The translations under genes were made by a program, and so were the position numbers. 46,648 nucleotides of DNA from assembly GCF_000246945.1 (NCBI RefSeq), contig NZ_BAEX01000015.1, forward strand, positions 1 to 46,648, written 5' to 3'. Under the pieces are notes generated by a model. The model was not told the DNA's origin and ran no database searches. It saw nothing but the letters and a program-made list of their open reading frames with translations. Numbering within the stretch: the first letter of the stretch is position 1; each line of letters begins with the position of its first letter. Below are positions 8,298 through 16,052 of the stretch, piece after piece. The DNA comes from Myroides injenensis M09-0166. GTDB taxonomy: Bacteria; Bacteroidota; Bacteroidia; Flavobacteriales; Flavobacteriaceae.

Positions 8298-8305
8298 TAT
8301 ATTTG
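8298..8305 (+). promoter_or_regulatory. -7 promoter box (TATATTTG)
   Basis: Exact TAnnTTTG match, 21 nt before the ftsY ATG and after the terminator of the preceding operon. The -33 element is not clear. Confidence 0.5.
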
Positions 8306-8326
8306 TATTAGTAAAATAAGAGCAAT

Positions 8327-9280
8327 ATGAGTTTTTTTAAGAAATTATTTTCTTCAGAGAAGAAGGAAACCCTGGATAAAGGACTTGAAAAGTCTAAAGT
8401 ATCTTTTTTCTCAAAGCTTACTAAAGCAGTAGCAGGTAAGTCAAAAGTAGATGATGATGTACTAGATAATCTTGAGGAGATTTTAGTTTCTTCTGATGTA
8501 GGTGTTAATACTACATTGAAAGTTATTGAACGAATACAAGAAAGAGTAGCACGTGATAAATATGTAGGAACTGATGAGTTAAATGCTATTTTGAGAGAAG
8601 AAATAGCGGCACTTTTATCAGAAACTAAATCTGGTGAGGCAACTGAATTTGAAATTCCTAAAGATAAGAAGCCTTATGTCTTAATGGTGGTAGGGGTTAA
8701 TGGTGCAGGTAAGACTACAACAATAGGTAAATTAGCTTACCAATTTAAGAAAGCTGGTTTAAACGTTGTTTTAGGAGCTGCTGATACTTTTAGAGCTGCA
8801 GCTATCGATCAATTACAAGTATGGGCTGATAGAGTAGGTGTACCATTAGTAAAACAACAGATGGGTAGTGATCCTGCATCTGTTGCATTTGATACTTTGC
8901 AATCTGCGGTTACACAAAATGCAGATGTAGTTATTATAGATACTGCAGGTCGTTTACATAACAAGGTTAACTTGATGAATGAACTTTCTAAAGTTAAACG
9001 TGTAATGCAAAAAGTGATTGCTGATGCACCTCATGATGTAATGCTTGTCCTAGATGGTTCTACGGGGCAGAATGCTTTTGAACAAGCTAAGCAATTTACA
9101 GTGGCAACAGAAGTAACTTCTCTAGCAGTAACTAAGTTAGATGGAACAGCTAAAGGTGGTGTCGTTATTGGTATTTCTGATCAATTCCAGATTCCTGTTA
9201 AATACATTGGTGTAGGAGAAGGTATTGAAGATCTACAAGTGTTTAATAAGTATGAGTTTGTAGATTCATTCTTTAAATAA
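8327..9280 (+). CDS. ftsY: Signal recognition particle receptor FtsY
   Basis: FtsY is the SRP GTPase receptor that delivers ribosome-nascent chain complexes to the membrane translocon. It has 317 residues. An N domain (about 10-105) precedes the NG GTPase domain. G1 is GVNGAGKT (123-130), the SRP-specific insertion DTFRAAAIDQL is at 153-163, G3 is DTAGR (205-209) and G4 is TKLDGTAKGG from 269. The acidic A domain of E. coli FtsY is absent, as usual in Bacteroidota. It leads an operon with a lipoprotein (8-nt gap) and a DUF721 gene (4-nt gap). Confidence 0.96.
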   Translation: MSFFKKLFSSEKKETLDKGLEKSKVSFFSKLTKAVAGKSKVDDDVLDNLEEILVSSDVGVNTTLKVIERIQERVARDKYVGTDELNAILREEIAALLSETKSGEATEFEIPKDKKPYVLMVVGVNGAGKTTTIGKLAYQFKKAGLNVVLGAADTFRAAAIDQLQVWADRVGVPLVKQQMGSDPASVAFDTLQSAVTQNADVVIIDTAGRLHNKVNLMNELSKVKRVMQKVIADAPHDVMLVLDGSTGQNAFEQAKQFTVATEVTSLAVTKLDGTAKGGVVIGISDQFQIPVKYIGVGEGIEDLQVFNKYEFVDSFFK

Positions 9281-9288
9281 TTACAAAT

Positions 9289-9717
9289 ATGAATTTTATT
9301 AAATACGTTTTTTCTCTTTGTTCACTGCTATTAGTAATAGGTTGTGGACAAGGCATTTCTAATGACGATTTAGTTAATCTAAATGGGTATTGGGAAATTG
9401 AAAAAGTAAAACTGCCAGATGGAAAGGAGAAAGATTATACCATTAATGGTACAATTGATTTTTTTGAGTTGAAGGATAATAATCATGGATTACGACAAAA
9501 AGTTATGCCTCAATTCAATGGTGAATACCTTACAAATGAAGTTCCAGAATCTTTTGTAATTGAACAAGTTGAAGGGAAAAGTTGGCTTAATTATAAGACT
9601 GAATATTCTGAGTGGAAAGAGCAATTGGTGAAATTAAATAAAGAACATTTAGTAGTGAAAAACGAACAGGATATTCTTTATTATTATAAACGTCCAGTAG
9701 CATTTAGTTTGAAATAG
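9289..9717 (+). CDS. Small lipoprotein, lipocalin-like
   Basis: The protein has 142 residues. The signal peptide ends in the lipobox VIGC with C19 as the lipidation site. The mature part begins LNGYWEIEKVKLPDGKEKDY, the type of opening strand seen in lipocalin-like Bacteroidota lipoproteins, and continues with beta-rich sequence. No ligand or function can be named. It lies between ftsY and the DUF721 gene and is probably co-transcribed with both. Confidence 0.7.
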   Translation: MNFIKYVFSLCSLLLVIGCGQGISNDDLVNLNGYWEIEKVKLPDGKEKDYTINGTIDFFELKDNNHGLRQKVMPQFNGEYLTNEVPESFVIEQVEGKSWLNYKTEYSEWKEQLVKLNKEHLVVKNEQDILYYYKRPVAFSLK

Positions 9718-9721
9718 TATT

Positions 9722-10033
9722 TTGAAAAAGTTTGATATAAATAAAAGACTACGAGAGGAAAGTAGTGTACAGGATATCTTAAAAATTATTATTAAAGAGA
9801 ATCGGTTAGAAACTGGAATTGATAATTTGGATGTACGCAAAGCGTGGAGAGATTTATTAGGCCCTGGTATTGCTAATTATACTTTAGAGTTGTTTTTAAA
9901 GAGGGATATTCTGTATGTATCTTTATCTTCACCCATTGTAAGAGAGGAGTTGACTTATGGTAAGTCAAAGATTATTTCAATGCTTAATGAAGAATTGAAA
10001 AAAGAAGTAGTTTCAGATATTATTTTCAGATAG
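9722..10033 (+). CDS. DUF721 / DciA-like protein
   Basis: The protein has 103 residues. It starts at TTG 9722, since no ATG or GTG lies between the upstream stop and the conserved region. It has the DUF721 pattern: a basic N-terminal helix, VRKAWRDLLGPGIANYT, then a strand-rich part with LYVSLSSPIVREELTYGKSKII. DUF721 includes DciA, a loader of the replicative helicase DnaB. Whether this short flavobacterial form has that role is inferred from the family. It is followed by a strong terminator. Confidence 0.75.
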   Translation: MKKFDINKRLREESSVQDILKIIIKENRLETGIDNLDVRKAWRDLLGPGIANYTLELFLKRDILYVSLSSPIVREELTYGKSKIISMLNEELKKEVVSDIIFR

Positions 10034-10042
10034 AAAAAAATT

Positions 10043-10085
10043 AAAAGCCTATATATTAATATTTTAATGTATAGGCTTTTTTTAA
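10043..10085 (+). terminator. Intrinsic terminator
   Basis: AAAAGCCTATA (10043-10053) pairs with TATAGGCTTTT (10070-10080), followed by more T. It ends the ftsY operon just upstream of the regulatory region of the Rrf2 gene. Confidence 0.85.
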
Positions 10086-10092
10086 TGCTGTA

Positions 10093-10116
10093 ATAAAAGA
10101 TAAAAAAGTCTTTTAT
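10093..10116. promoter_or_regulatory. Candidate operator 1 (Rrf2 gene), 24-bp dyad
   Basis: Left arm ATAAAAGATA, AAAA, right arm AGTCTTTTAT: 8 of 10 positions are symmetric. It aligns without gaps to operators at 10631-10654 and 18333-18356. It covers the place where a -33 element would lie for the -7 box at 10132-10139, so a bound protein would block transcription. Autoregulation by the Rrf2 protein is inferred. Confidence 0.65.
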
Positions 10117-10131
10117 GTATAGATTAATTAT

Positions 10132-10139
10132 TATCTTTG
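10132..10139 (+). promoter_or_regulatory. -7 promoter box (TATCTTTG) of the Rrf2 gene
   Basis: Exact TAnnTTTG match, 20 nt before the ATG at 10160. Confidence 0.6.
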
Positions 10140-10159
10140 CATATATAAAAGTATAGAAT

Positions 10160-10594
10160 ATGTTTTCTAAAGGTTGTGAATATGCTATTCGTTCCGTCAT
10201 TTTTGTTGCTGCATCATCTTTAAAGGGTGAGCGCGTAGGCTTTAAAGAGATTGCAAAAGAAATTGATGCACCAGAAGCATTTACAGCTAAAATATTACAA
10301 AAGCTTTCAAGGAGTGGTATTATTGATTCGATAAAAGGCGTAGGAGGCGGATTTGAAATTCCTGTAGATCGATTAGATAAAATCAAACTTTGTGAAGTGG
10401 TAAATATTATTGATGGAGATGCTATCTATAAAGGATGTGGTTTAGGACTTGCGCAGTGTTCTGAAATTCATCCTTGTCCAGTTCATGATAAATTTAAGGT
10501 AATTCGTGAGGGACTTCGAAAGATGCTTGAGACAACTACTTTAGAAGAATTAGCCAAAGGTACCAAGTCTGGTGATACTTTTTTAAAGATTTAA
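10160..10594 (+). CDS. Rrf2-family regulator, NsrR-type with Fe-S ligand cysteines
   Basis: This 144-residue Rrf2 protein has an N-terminal winged helix beginning MFSKGCEYAIRS, a recognition region around IDAPEAFTAKILQKLSRSG and the wing GVGGGFE. Three cysteines C93, C100 and C106 in KGCGLGLAQC...HPC are in the place of the cluster ligands of IscR, NsrR and RsrR. NsrR-type proteins repress NO-detoxification genes until NO damages their cluster. The downstream genes are an NO reductase and RIC, which fits an NO-sensing role. Three similar dyads (10093, 10631, 18333) are its likely sites. The exact ligand and effector are inferred. Confidence 0.85.
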   Translation: MFSKGCEYAIRSVIFVAASSLKGERVGFKEIAKEIDAPEAFTAKILQKLSRSGIIDSIKGVGGGFEIPVDRLDKIKLCEVVNIIDGDAIYKGCGLGLAQCSEIHPCPVHDKFKVIREGLRKMLETTTLEELAKGTKSGDTFLKI

Positions 10595-10600
10595 TAGGTA

Positions 10601-10624
10601 GGGGGAGTATCTCCCCATTTTTTT
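10601..10624 (+). terminator. Intrinsic terminator between regulator and NO reductase genes
   Basis: GGGGAG (10602-10607), loop TAT, CTCCCC (10611-10616), then ATTTTTTT. It suggests that the NO reductase gene is transcribed separately from the regulator gene. Confidence 0.75.
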
Positions 10625-10630
10625 AAAACA

Positions 10631-10654
10631 ATAAAGGACAAAAATATCTTCTAT
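10631..10654. promoter_or_regulatory. Candidate operator 2 (NO reductase gene), 24-bp dyad
   Basis: Left arm ATAAAGGACA, AAAA, right arm TATCTTCTAT: 7 of 10 positions are symmetric. The left part is identical to operator 3 in front of nirK over 14 bases (ACAATAAAGGACAA). It ends only 5 nt before the NO reductase ATG, so it would lie over the transcript start or leader rather than upstream of the promoter. Confidence 0.65.
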
Positions 10655-10659
10655 TAGTT

Positions 10660-12894
10660 ATGGATAGAAATCAAAGAAAACTATGGATAGCGTTTGCGAT
10701 AGTAATGCTATTTTCATTTGGTGTTTTAGGTTATTTTGGTATAGAAATTTATCAAGAGGCACCTCCCGTTCCAAAAGAAGTTGTGACAACAGAAGGAGAA
10801 GTTGTGCTGACAGAAAAAGATATTAAGGATGGGCAAAATGTTTGGCAAAGTATTGGAGGACAAGAAGTAGGTTCTATATGGGGACATGGAGCTTATGTAG
10901 CGCCTGACTGGACAGCCGATTATTTGCACAGAGAAGCATTATTCTTATTAGATTACTACTCACAAGCGATTTATGATAAAGAGTTTGACCACCTAACAGC
11001 GGAGGAACAAGCATTTATTAAAGCAAAATTACAAAATTCAATAAGAGAAAATACTTATAATAAATCTACAGGTGTACTGACAATTTCAGCAGAAAGAGAT
11101 TTAGCACGCCAGTTTTTAAATAGTTATTACAGTAAGTTATTTACTGATGATACTGAATTTACACAGTTGCGTAAGGATTATGCAATTCCTAAGAATACCC
11201 TAACAGATGAAGTTAGAATAAAACAGATGAATGCATTCTTCTTTTGGGCAACTTGGGCAACCGTAACAAACCGTCCTGGTAGTGATATTAGTTATACTCA
11301 TAATTGGCCAGCAGAAGATTTAGTAGGTAATAAAGCGACAACACCTTTATTAGCTTGGTCAGGTGTGAGTATTATACTATTAATATTTTTTGTAGGGATT
11401 CTCGTTTATTATCATGTTGCCTCTAAGAAAGAAGAAGAAGAATTAAGACCAGAAAAAGACCCTATGTCTAATGGGGTAACTACTAAAAGTATGCTTTTAG
11501 TAAAACGTTACTTCTGGGTAGTGAGTTTATTAATGGTTTTACAAGTTCTTTTAGGAATTGTTACTGCCCATTATGGTGTAGAGGGACAAGGTTTATATGG
11601 TATACCGTTAGATCAAATACTACCCTATTCAGTTTCACGAACTTGGCATACGCAATTAGCAATTTTTTGGATTGCAACAGCGTGGTTGGGAACGGGATTA
11701 TATATGGCGCCTGCTGTAGGTGGTAAAGATCCTAAATATCAAGTTTTTGGTGTAAACTTTTTATTCTTTGCTTTAATTATTATTGTTTTAGGATCAATGT
11801 TTGGACAATGGCTAGGAGTAATGCAAAAGTTAAATCTTGTACAGAATTTTTGGTTTGGTCATCAAGGGTATGAATATGTTGACTTAGGACGTTTCTGGCA
11901 GATATTCTTATTTGTTGGGTTATTTATATGGTTGGCACTTATGATTCGCCCATTATTGCCAGTATTAAGAACTAAAGGAAGCCATAGAAATCTTATAATA
12001 TTGTTTTTAGTATCATGTGGTGCAATAGCGTTATTTTATGGTGCTGGATTAATGTGGGGAAGACAAACAAACTTAGCTATAGCAGAATATTGGAGATGGT
12101 GGGTAGTGCATTTATGGGTAGAAGGTTTCTTTGAAGTATTTGCAACTGTAGTATTAGCATTTTTATTTGTTCGTATGGGGCTTATTAAAACTAAAACTGC
12201 GACAAATGGTGCTTTGTTTTCAACTATAATTTTTATGTCTGGAGGTATTATAGGAACATTCCACCATCTGTATTTTAGTGGAACTCCTACCGCAATAATG
12301 GCTTTAGGTGCTACATTTAGTGCACTAGAGGTTGTGCCATTAACATTGATTGGCTATGAAGCTTATGAAAATTATAAAATTTCTAAACATCAAAGTTGGT
12401 TACAAGGATATAAATGGCCTCTGTACTTTATGATTTCTGTAGCATTTTGGAATTTCTTAGGAGCTGGTGTTTTTGGTTTTATTATTAATCCACCTATAGC
12501 ACTTTACTATGTACAAGGATTAAATACTACACCTCTTCACGGACATACCGCTTTATTTGGAGTGTATGGAATGTTGGGTATTGGATTAATGTTATTTGTG
12601 TTGAGAAGTATATACAATAAAGTTCAATGGGACGATAAGTTATTGAGAATTGGTTTTTGGGGACTTAATTTAGGTCTACTCTTAATGGCATTAATGAGCT
12701 TGTTGCCTATTGGAATTTGGCAGGCAATCGAAAGTATACAACATGGTATGTGGTATGCTCGCTCAAGTGAGTTAATGCAGCATCCAACGATGGTTACATT
12801 AAAATGGATGAGAACGTTTGGCGATGTAATATTCACCGTGGGAATTGTAGCTATTGTAATATTTATATTTAAACTAACACTTAAAAAGAAATGA
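10660..12894 (+). CDS. norZ: Quinol-dependent nitric oxide reductase (qNor)
   Basis: qNor reduces 2 NO to N2O in the cytoplasmic membrane using quinol. The single chain of 744 residues has the fused N-terminal NorC-like domain (about 35-225, no haem c motif) and the NorB-like core. Ligands align with the known NorB set. H330 (SRTWHTQLA) and H629 are for haem b, and H627 (LHGHTALFG) is for haem b3. H484, H535 and H536 are for FeB, with E488 in HLWVEGFFE as the NOR-specific Glu. This separates it from oxidases. Its stop overlaps the RIC start (ATGA). It lies behind a terminator and a candidate NO-responsive operator. The symbol norB is also used. Confidence 0.95.
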   Translation: MDRNQRKLWIAFAIVMLFSFGVLGYFGIEIYQEAPPVPKEVVTTEGEVVLTEKDIKDGQNVWQSIGGQEVGSIWGHGAYVAPDWTADYLHREALFLLDYYSQAIYDKEFDHLTAEEQAFIKAKLQNSIRENTYNKSTGVLTISAERDLARQFLNSYYSKLFTDDTEFTQLRKDYAIPKNTLTDEVRIKQMNAFFFWATWATVTNRPGSDISYTHNWPAEDLVGNKATTPLLAWSGVSIILLIFFVGILVYYHVASKKEEEELRPEKDPMSNGVTTKSMLLVKRYFWVVSLLMVLQVLLGIVTAHYGVEGQGLYGIPLDQILPYSVSRTWHTQLAIFWIATAWLGTGLYMAPAVGGKDPKYQVFGVNFLFFALIIIVLGSMFGQWLGVMQKLNLVQNFWFGHQGYEYVDLGRFWQIFLFVGLFIWLALMIRPLLPVLRTKGSHRNLIILFLVSCGAIALFYGAGLMWGRQTNLAIAEYWRWWVVHLWVEGFFEVFATVVLAFLFVRMGLIKTKTATNGALFSTIIFMSGGIIGTFHHLYFSGTPTAIMALGATFSALEVVPLTLIGYEAYENYKISKHQSWLQGYKWPLYFMISVAFWNFLGAGVFGFIINPPIALYYVQGLNTTPLHGHTALFGVYGMLGIGLMLFVLRSIYNKVQWDDKLLRIGFWGLNLGLLLMALMSLLPIGIWQAIESIQHGMWYARSSELMQHPTMVTLKWMRTFGDVIFTVGIVAIVIFIFKLTLKKK

Positions 12895-13610
12895 TTATGG
12901 AAAATAGAACAGTGGGCTCATATGTAGCACAAGATTTTAGAACAGCAGCAATATTTAATAAATATGGAATAGATTTTTGTTGTAAAGGAGGTCGTACTTT
13001 AGATGAAGTATGCGATAAAAAAAAGATAAGAAAAGCAGATGTGGAAGACGAGCTCGATCGTTTATTAAGTCAAAAAGCAGAAAATAATATTGACTTCAGA
13101 CAATGGCCTCTTGATTTACTTGCTGATTATATTGAGAAAACTCATCATAGATATGTAGAAGAGAAAATACCTGTTTTATTGCAGTTTTTAAATAAACTAT
13201 GTAAAGTACATGGTGATAGACATCCTGAGTTATTTGCAATTAATGAGTTATTTATAGGTTGTGCAGAGGAATTGTCACAGCATTTAAAAAAAGAGGAATT
13301 AGTGCTGTTCCCATTTATTCGAAAAATGGTAGATGCTACAATTAGTGGTAGAGAATTAGATACGCCTCATTTTGGTTCTGTACAAAATCCTGTAGCTATG
13401 ATGATGCATGAACACGATGGGGAAGGTGAGCGATTTAGAAAAATAGCTGCTTTGACCAATAATTATACTCCTCCTGCAGATGCTTGTAATACGTATAAGG
13501 TTACTTATGCAATGCTAAAAGAATTTGAAGAGGATTTACATAAACACATCCATTTAGAAAATAATATTTTATTCCCAAGTGCGGTAGTATTGGAACAAAA
13601 ATTTGAATAA
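12891..13610 (+). CDS. ric: Iron-sulfur cluster repair di-iron protein (RIC/ScdA/YtfE)
   Basis: RIC repairs Fe-S clusters damaged by NO or peroxide. The 239-residue protein has an N-terminal DUF542 domain with FNKYGIDFCCKGG (C30, C31). A hemerythrin-like four-helix domain follows, with His/Glu ligands in EKTHHRYVEE, HLKKEE, MHEHDGE and HKHIHLENNILFP. The ATG at 12891 overlaps the qNor stop by 4 nt, indicating translational coupling. An alternative ATG at 12897 would remove two residues. Pairing with qNor and an Rrf2 regulator is the classic nitrosative stress arrangement. A terminator follows at 13629. Confidence 0.93.
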   Translation: MIMENRTVGSYVAQDFRTAAIFNKYGIDFCCKGGRTLDEVCDKKKIRKADVEDELDRLLSQKAENNIDFRQWPLDLLADYIEKTHHRYVEEKIPVLLQFLNKLCKVHGDRHPELFAINELFIGCAEELSQHLKKEELVLFPFIRKMVDATISGRELDTPHFGSVQNPVAMMMHEHDGEGERFRKIAALTNNYTPPADACNTYKVTYAMLKEFEEDLHKHIHLENNILFPSAVVLEQKFE

Positions 13611-13628
13611 TGTTTTAGTTTGTTATTG

Positions 13629-13659
13629 AAGTGCCTTATCTTAGTATAAGGCACTTTTT
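13629..13659 (+). terminator. Intrinsic terminator after RIC
   Basis: AAGTGCCTTAT (13629-13639) and ATAAGGCACTT (13646-13656), a perfect 11-bp stem, followed by T. The next start codon is only 13 nt beyond, so the downstream gene either depends on read-through or has a promoter overlapping this stem. Confidence 0.8.
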
Positions 13660-13671
13660 ACCTTTACAATT

Positions 13672-14868
13672 ATGAAACCGATCTATTACATAGTTCCCTT
13701 ATTAAATTTTTTATTAGCGACTTTATTAGGATTATTATTAAGAGCGCTATTTGTTTTTCCGATAGAAGGGATAACTTTTTTATATGTATTACATACTCAT
13801 TCACATATAGCTCTACTAGGTTGGTTATATTTATTAGTCTATGTGCTATTGATTGAGAAATTTGGAATTAAGAAACCTATAGAGGATCGATTTTATAAAC
13901 GTTTATTTTGGGTAACACAATTTGCTGTGTTAGGAATGGCAGTTACTTTTCCTTTTCAAGGATATGCAGCAGCATCTATTTCCTTTTCAACATTACACAT
14001 TATTTGTTCTTACATTTTTGTTATTCATCTGTGGAGAAAACATAGTACACAAACTAAGCAAGAGGCTCTTTTATTAAAGACAGCATTATTTTTTATGACG
14101 TTCTCTACTTTAGGAGTTTGGTTTTTAGGACCAGCTGTTGGAATGTTAGGAAAGGCAAGTGCATTTTATCAAATATGTATTCAGTTTTTTTTGCATTTTC
14201 AGTTTGATGGATGGTTTTTAACAGCATTCTTAGCTTTAATGTTTTCTTATTTATTTAATGGTAGAGAGATACAAGGATATAAAACTTTTTATGTCACATG
14301 GTGTATTTCCATAGTATTGACGTACGCTTTACCTCTAAGTTGGTATGTAAAATATCCTTTACTACATTATATTAATGGCATAGGCGTTGTATTACAACTG
14401 TGTGCATTTAGTTATCTAATTGGTCCTTATAAGACTTACTGGAAAGAACACAAAAAAGACGATACTATTTATATAAAAAGTTTGTTATTATTAGCAGCTT
14501 TTTGTTTTACAATTAGAATTTTTGTTCAATTAGGGGGGGTGTGGGAAACTTTAGCTATTTCTTTAAAAGCTTTACGCAGTTGGATTATTGGTTTTATTCA
14601 TTTGAATATGTTAGGTGTCTTAAGTGGATTTGGACTGTGGATGCTTGTAAAGAGTAAATTTATTGCTATTAATATACTTTCAAAGATAGGTATTGTCTTA
14701 CTGCTTTTTGCTTTTTTCAGTAGTGAGTTATTATTATTAGTAATGGGTGGACAAGGTTACTTTTGGGGAGTTTTGATTCCTACTATTCCCATGTGGATAT
14801 TTTGGGCTTCAGCTTTATTTCCACTTAGTATAACCTGTATATTATTTTCATCACTTTTAAAAAGATAA
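13672..14868 (+). CDS. Polytopic membrane protein with haem-copper-oxidase-like His motifs
   Basis: The protein has 398 residues and about 12 predicted membrane helices, with little soluble sequence. I do not recognise a named family. It shows HTHSHIALLGWLY (H41, H43, H45), FLHFQFDGWF (H175) and FIHLNMLG (H310), all inside helices. These resemble haem-ligand helices such as LHGHTALFGVYG and HLWVEGFF of the qNor in the same cluster. No HH pair like GTFHHLYFSG is present, so a CuB or FeB site is not evident. It may be a haem-binding relative of NorB used in NO or copper metabolism; this is inference. A CopD-like gene starts 4 nt downstream. Confidence 0.6.
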   Translation: MKPIYYIVPLLNFLLATLLGLLLRALFVFPIEGITFLYVLHTHSHIALLGWLYLLVYVLLIEKFGIKKPIEDRFYKRLFWVTQFAVLGMAVTFPFQGYAAASISFSTLHIICSYIFVIHLWRKHSTQTKQEALLLKTALFFMTFSTLGVWFLGPAVGMLGKASAFYQICIQFFLHFQFDGWFLTAFLALMFSYLFNGREIQGYKTFYVTWCISIVLTYALPLSWYVKYPLLHYINGIGVVLQLCAFSYLIGPYKTYWKEHKKDDTIYIKSLLLLAAFCFTIRIFVQLGGVWETLAISLKALRSWIIGFIHLNMLGVLSGFGLWMLVKSKFIAINILSKIGIVLLLFAFFSSELLLLVMGGQGYFWGVLIPTIPMWIFWASALFPLSITCILFSSLLKR

Positions 14869-14872
14869 TATT

Positions 14873-15325
14873 ATGAATGAATTACATATTTTATTAATCT
14901 TTCACCTGCTAGGAGCTACAATCTGGGTAGGTGGTCATATCTTGTTAAGTACTGTAATACTGCCTCAAGTCTGGAAGGAGAAGGCGGTAGATAAACTATT
15001 TAATTTTGAGAGTAGATATGAGTGGATAGGTATGCCGGCATTGCTGATTATGTTAGTTACTGGTGTGCGAATGGCTTATATATATAGCGTTAAAATAGGT
15101 TCTTGGTTTTCTTTTGAGACGCCAATTGAAAGAGTGGTGTCTTTAAAATTATGTTGTCTAATAGCAATTGTCTTATTTGCATTGAGTGCTCAGTTTTATG
15201 TATTGCCAAGATTAAAAAACAATATTAAAATGTTGCCATTAATGACATTTCATATTCTGTCTGTTACAACTATAAGTATTGTAATGCTAATTCTTGGGAG
15301 CTTTGTTAGATATGGTGGTATTTAA
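14873..15325 (+). CDS. CopD-like small membrane protein
   Basis: The protein has 150 residues and four predicted membrane helices: about 5-27, 52-72, 88-110 and 120-142. The first helix carries HLLGATIWVGGHI (H11 and H22), a pattern seen in the CopD/YcnJ-type four-helix domain, where such His residues can bind haem or copper. It follows the preceding membrane gene by 4 nt and both end at a strong terminator at 15344-15390. Placement between NO reductase and copper nitrite reductase genes suits a role in copper or haem handling, which is inferred. Confidence 0.55.
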   Translation: MNELHILLIFHLLGATIWVGGHILLSTVILPQVWKEKAVDKLFNFESRYEWIGMPALLIMLVTGVRMAYIYSVKIGSWFSFETPIERVVSLKLCCLIAIVLFALSAQFYVLPRLKNNIKMLPLMTFHILSVTTISIVMLILGSFVRYGGI

Positions 15326-15343
15326 AAAAATATATAGTAAAGG

Positions 15344-15390
15344 AAAAGGGAAGAGATCTATTCATTTAAGAATAGATCTCTTCCCTTTTT
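15344..15390. terminator. Strong bidirectional terminator
   Basis: A perfect 20-bp stem (15344-15363 with 15370-15389, arm AAAAGGGAAGAGATCTATTC) has a 6-nt loop and A/T runs on both sides. It separates the nor cluster from the convergent nirK-nirV-sco transcript. Confidence 0.9.
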
Positions 15391-15410
15391 TATATGATGT
15401 AAAATTATTA

Positions 15411-16040
15411 TTATAATTTGGCGGCTTGTTCTTCAATAGCCTTAACAGTAGGAGCGTAATCTACACCTAATCCTTCTTGTTGGTAAACTAGCTCTCCAGT
15501 ACCATTAAATACACTTATAATGTTGGAATGTGAAAAATCTATAGGTGATATTTTTTTGTAGTTAACTGCTAATGTTGCAGCAAATTCTCTTGTATTATCA
15601 TCTGAAGATCTCAAAAATATCCACTGCGAACCATCCATAAGGTTTTCTTTAGCGAATTCTTTTAATCTCTCAGGGGTATCTACTGCTGGATCTATACTCA
15701 CTAGAATATATTTTATTTTGTCATTGTTTTTGGATTGCACACGTTGTTCTATATTTCTCATATCTGCTACTAACCTTGGGCAGGCAGCTTTACAAGAAGT
15801 GTAAATCATTACCATCACTAATACATTTCCATTTAGATCTTTTAACTCTATATCTTTCCCGTCTTGTGTCGTCCATGTTGATGGAAGATTGTAAATTGAT
15901 AGATCACTTATTTCTTGAGAGGCAGGAGAAGATTGCTCTATTGCCTCGGAATTATTCTCTGCCTTTGTGTTTTCTTGTTTACAATTTGTAAAAAGTAAGA
16001 AAGGAGTTAATGCTATAGCTATTAATGTTGTTTTTTTCAT
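15411..16040 (-). CDS. SCO1/SenC-family copper chaperone lipoprotein
   Basis: The protein has 209 residues. Signal and lipobox FTNC give C20 as the lipid anchor. A low-complexity Glu/Ser/Asn linker to about residue 45 leads to a thioredoxin-fold SCO domain. The copper site is C83 and C87 in TSCKAACPR and H171 in DFSHSNII, all three intact. SCO proteins deliver copper or keep copper-site thiols reduced outside the cytoplasm, classically for CuA of cytochrome oxidase. Here it lies 12 nt after nirV in the nirK operon, so the natural client is the copper nitrite reductase; that is an inference from context. Confidence 0.9.
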   Translation of the reverse strand: MKKTTLIAIALTPFLLFTNCKQENTKAENNSEAIEQSSPASQEISDLSIYNLPSTWTTQDGKDIELKDLNGNVLVMVMIYTSCKAACPRLVADMRNIEQRVQSKNNDKIKYILVSIDPAVDTPERLKEFAKENLMDGSQWIFLRSSDDNTREFAATLAVNYKKISPIDFSHSNIISVFNGTGELVYQQEGLGVDYAPTVKAIEEQAAKL

Positions 16041-16052
16041 TGCTTTTAATTT

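Noticed and set aside
9955-10386. Minus-strand open frame across the DUF721 and Rrf2 genes
   Set aside because: It covers two recognised genes, the terminator and the regulatory region between them; it is a chance frame in AT-rich DNA.
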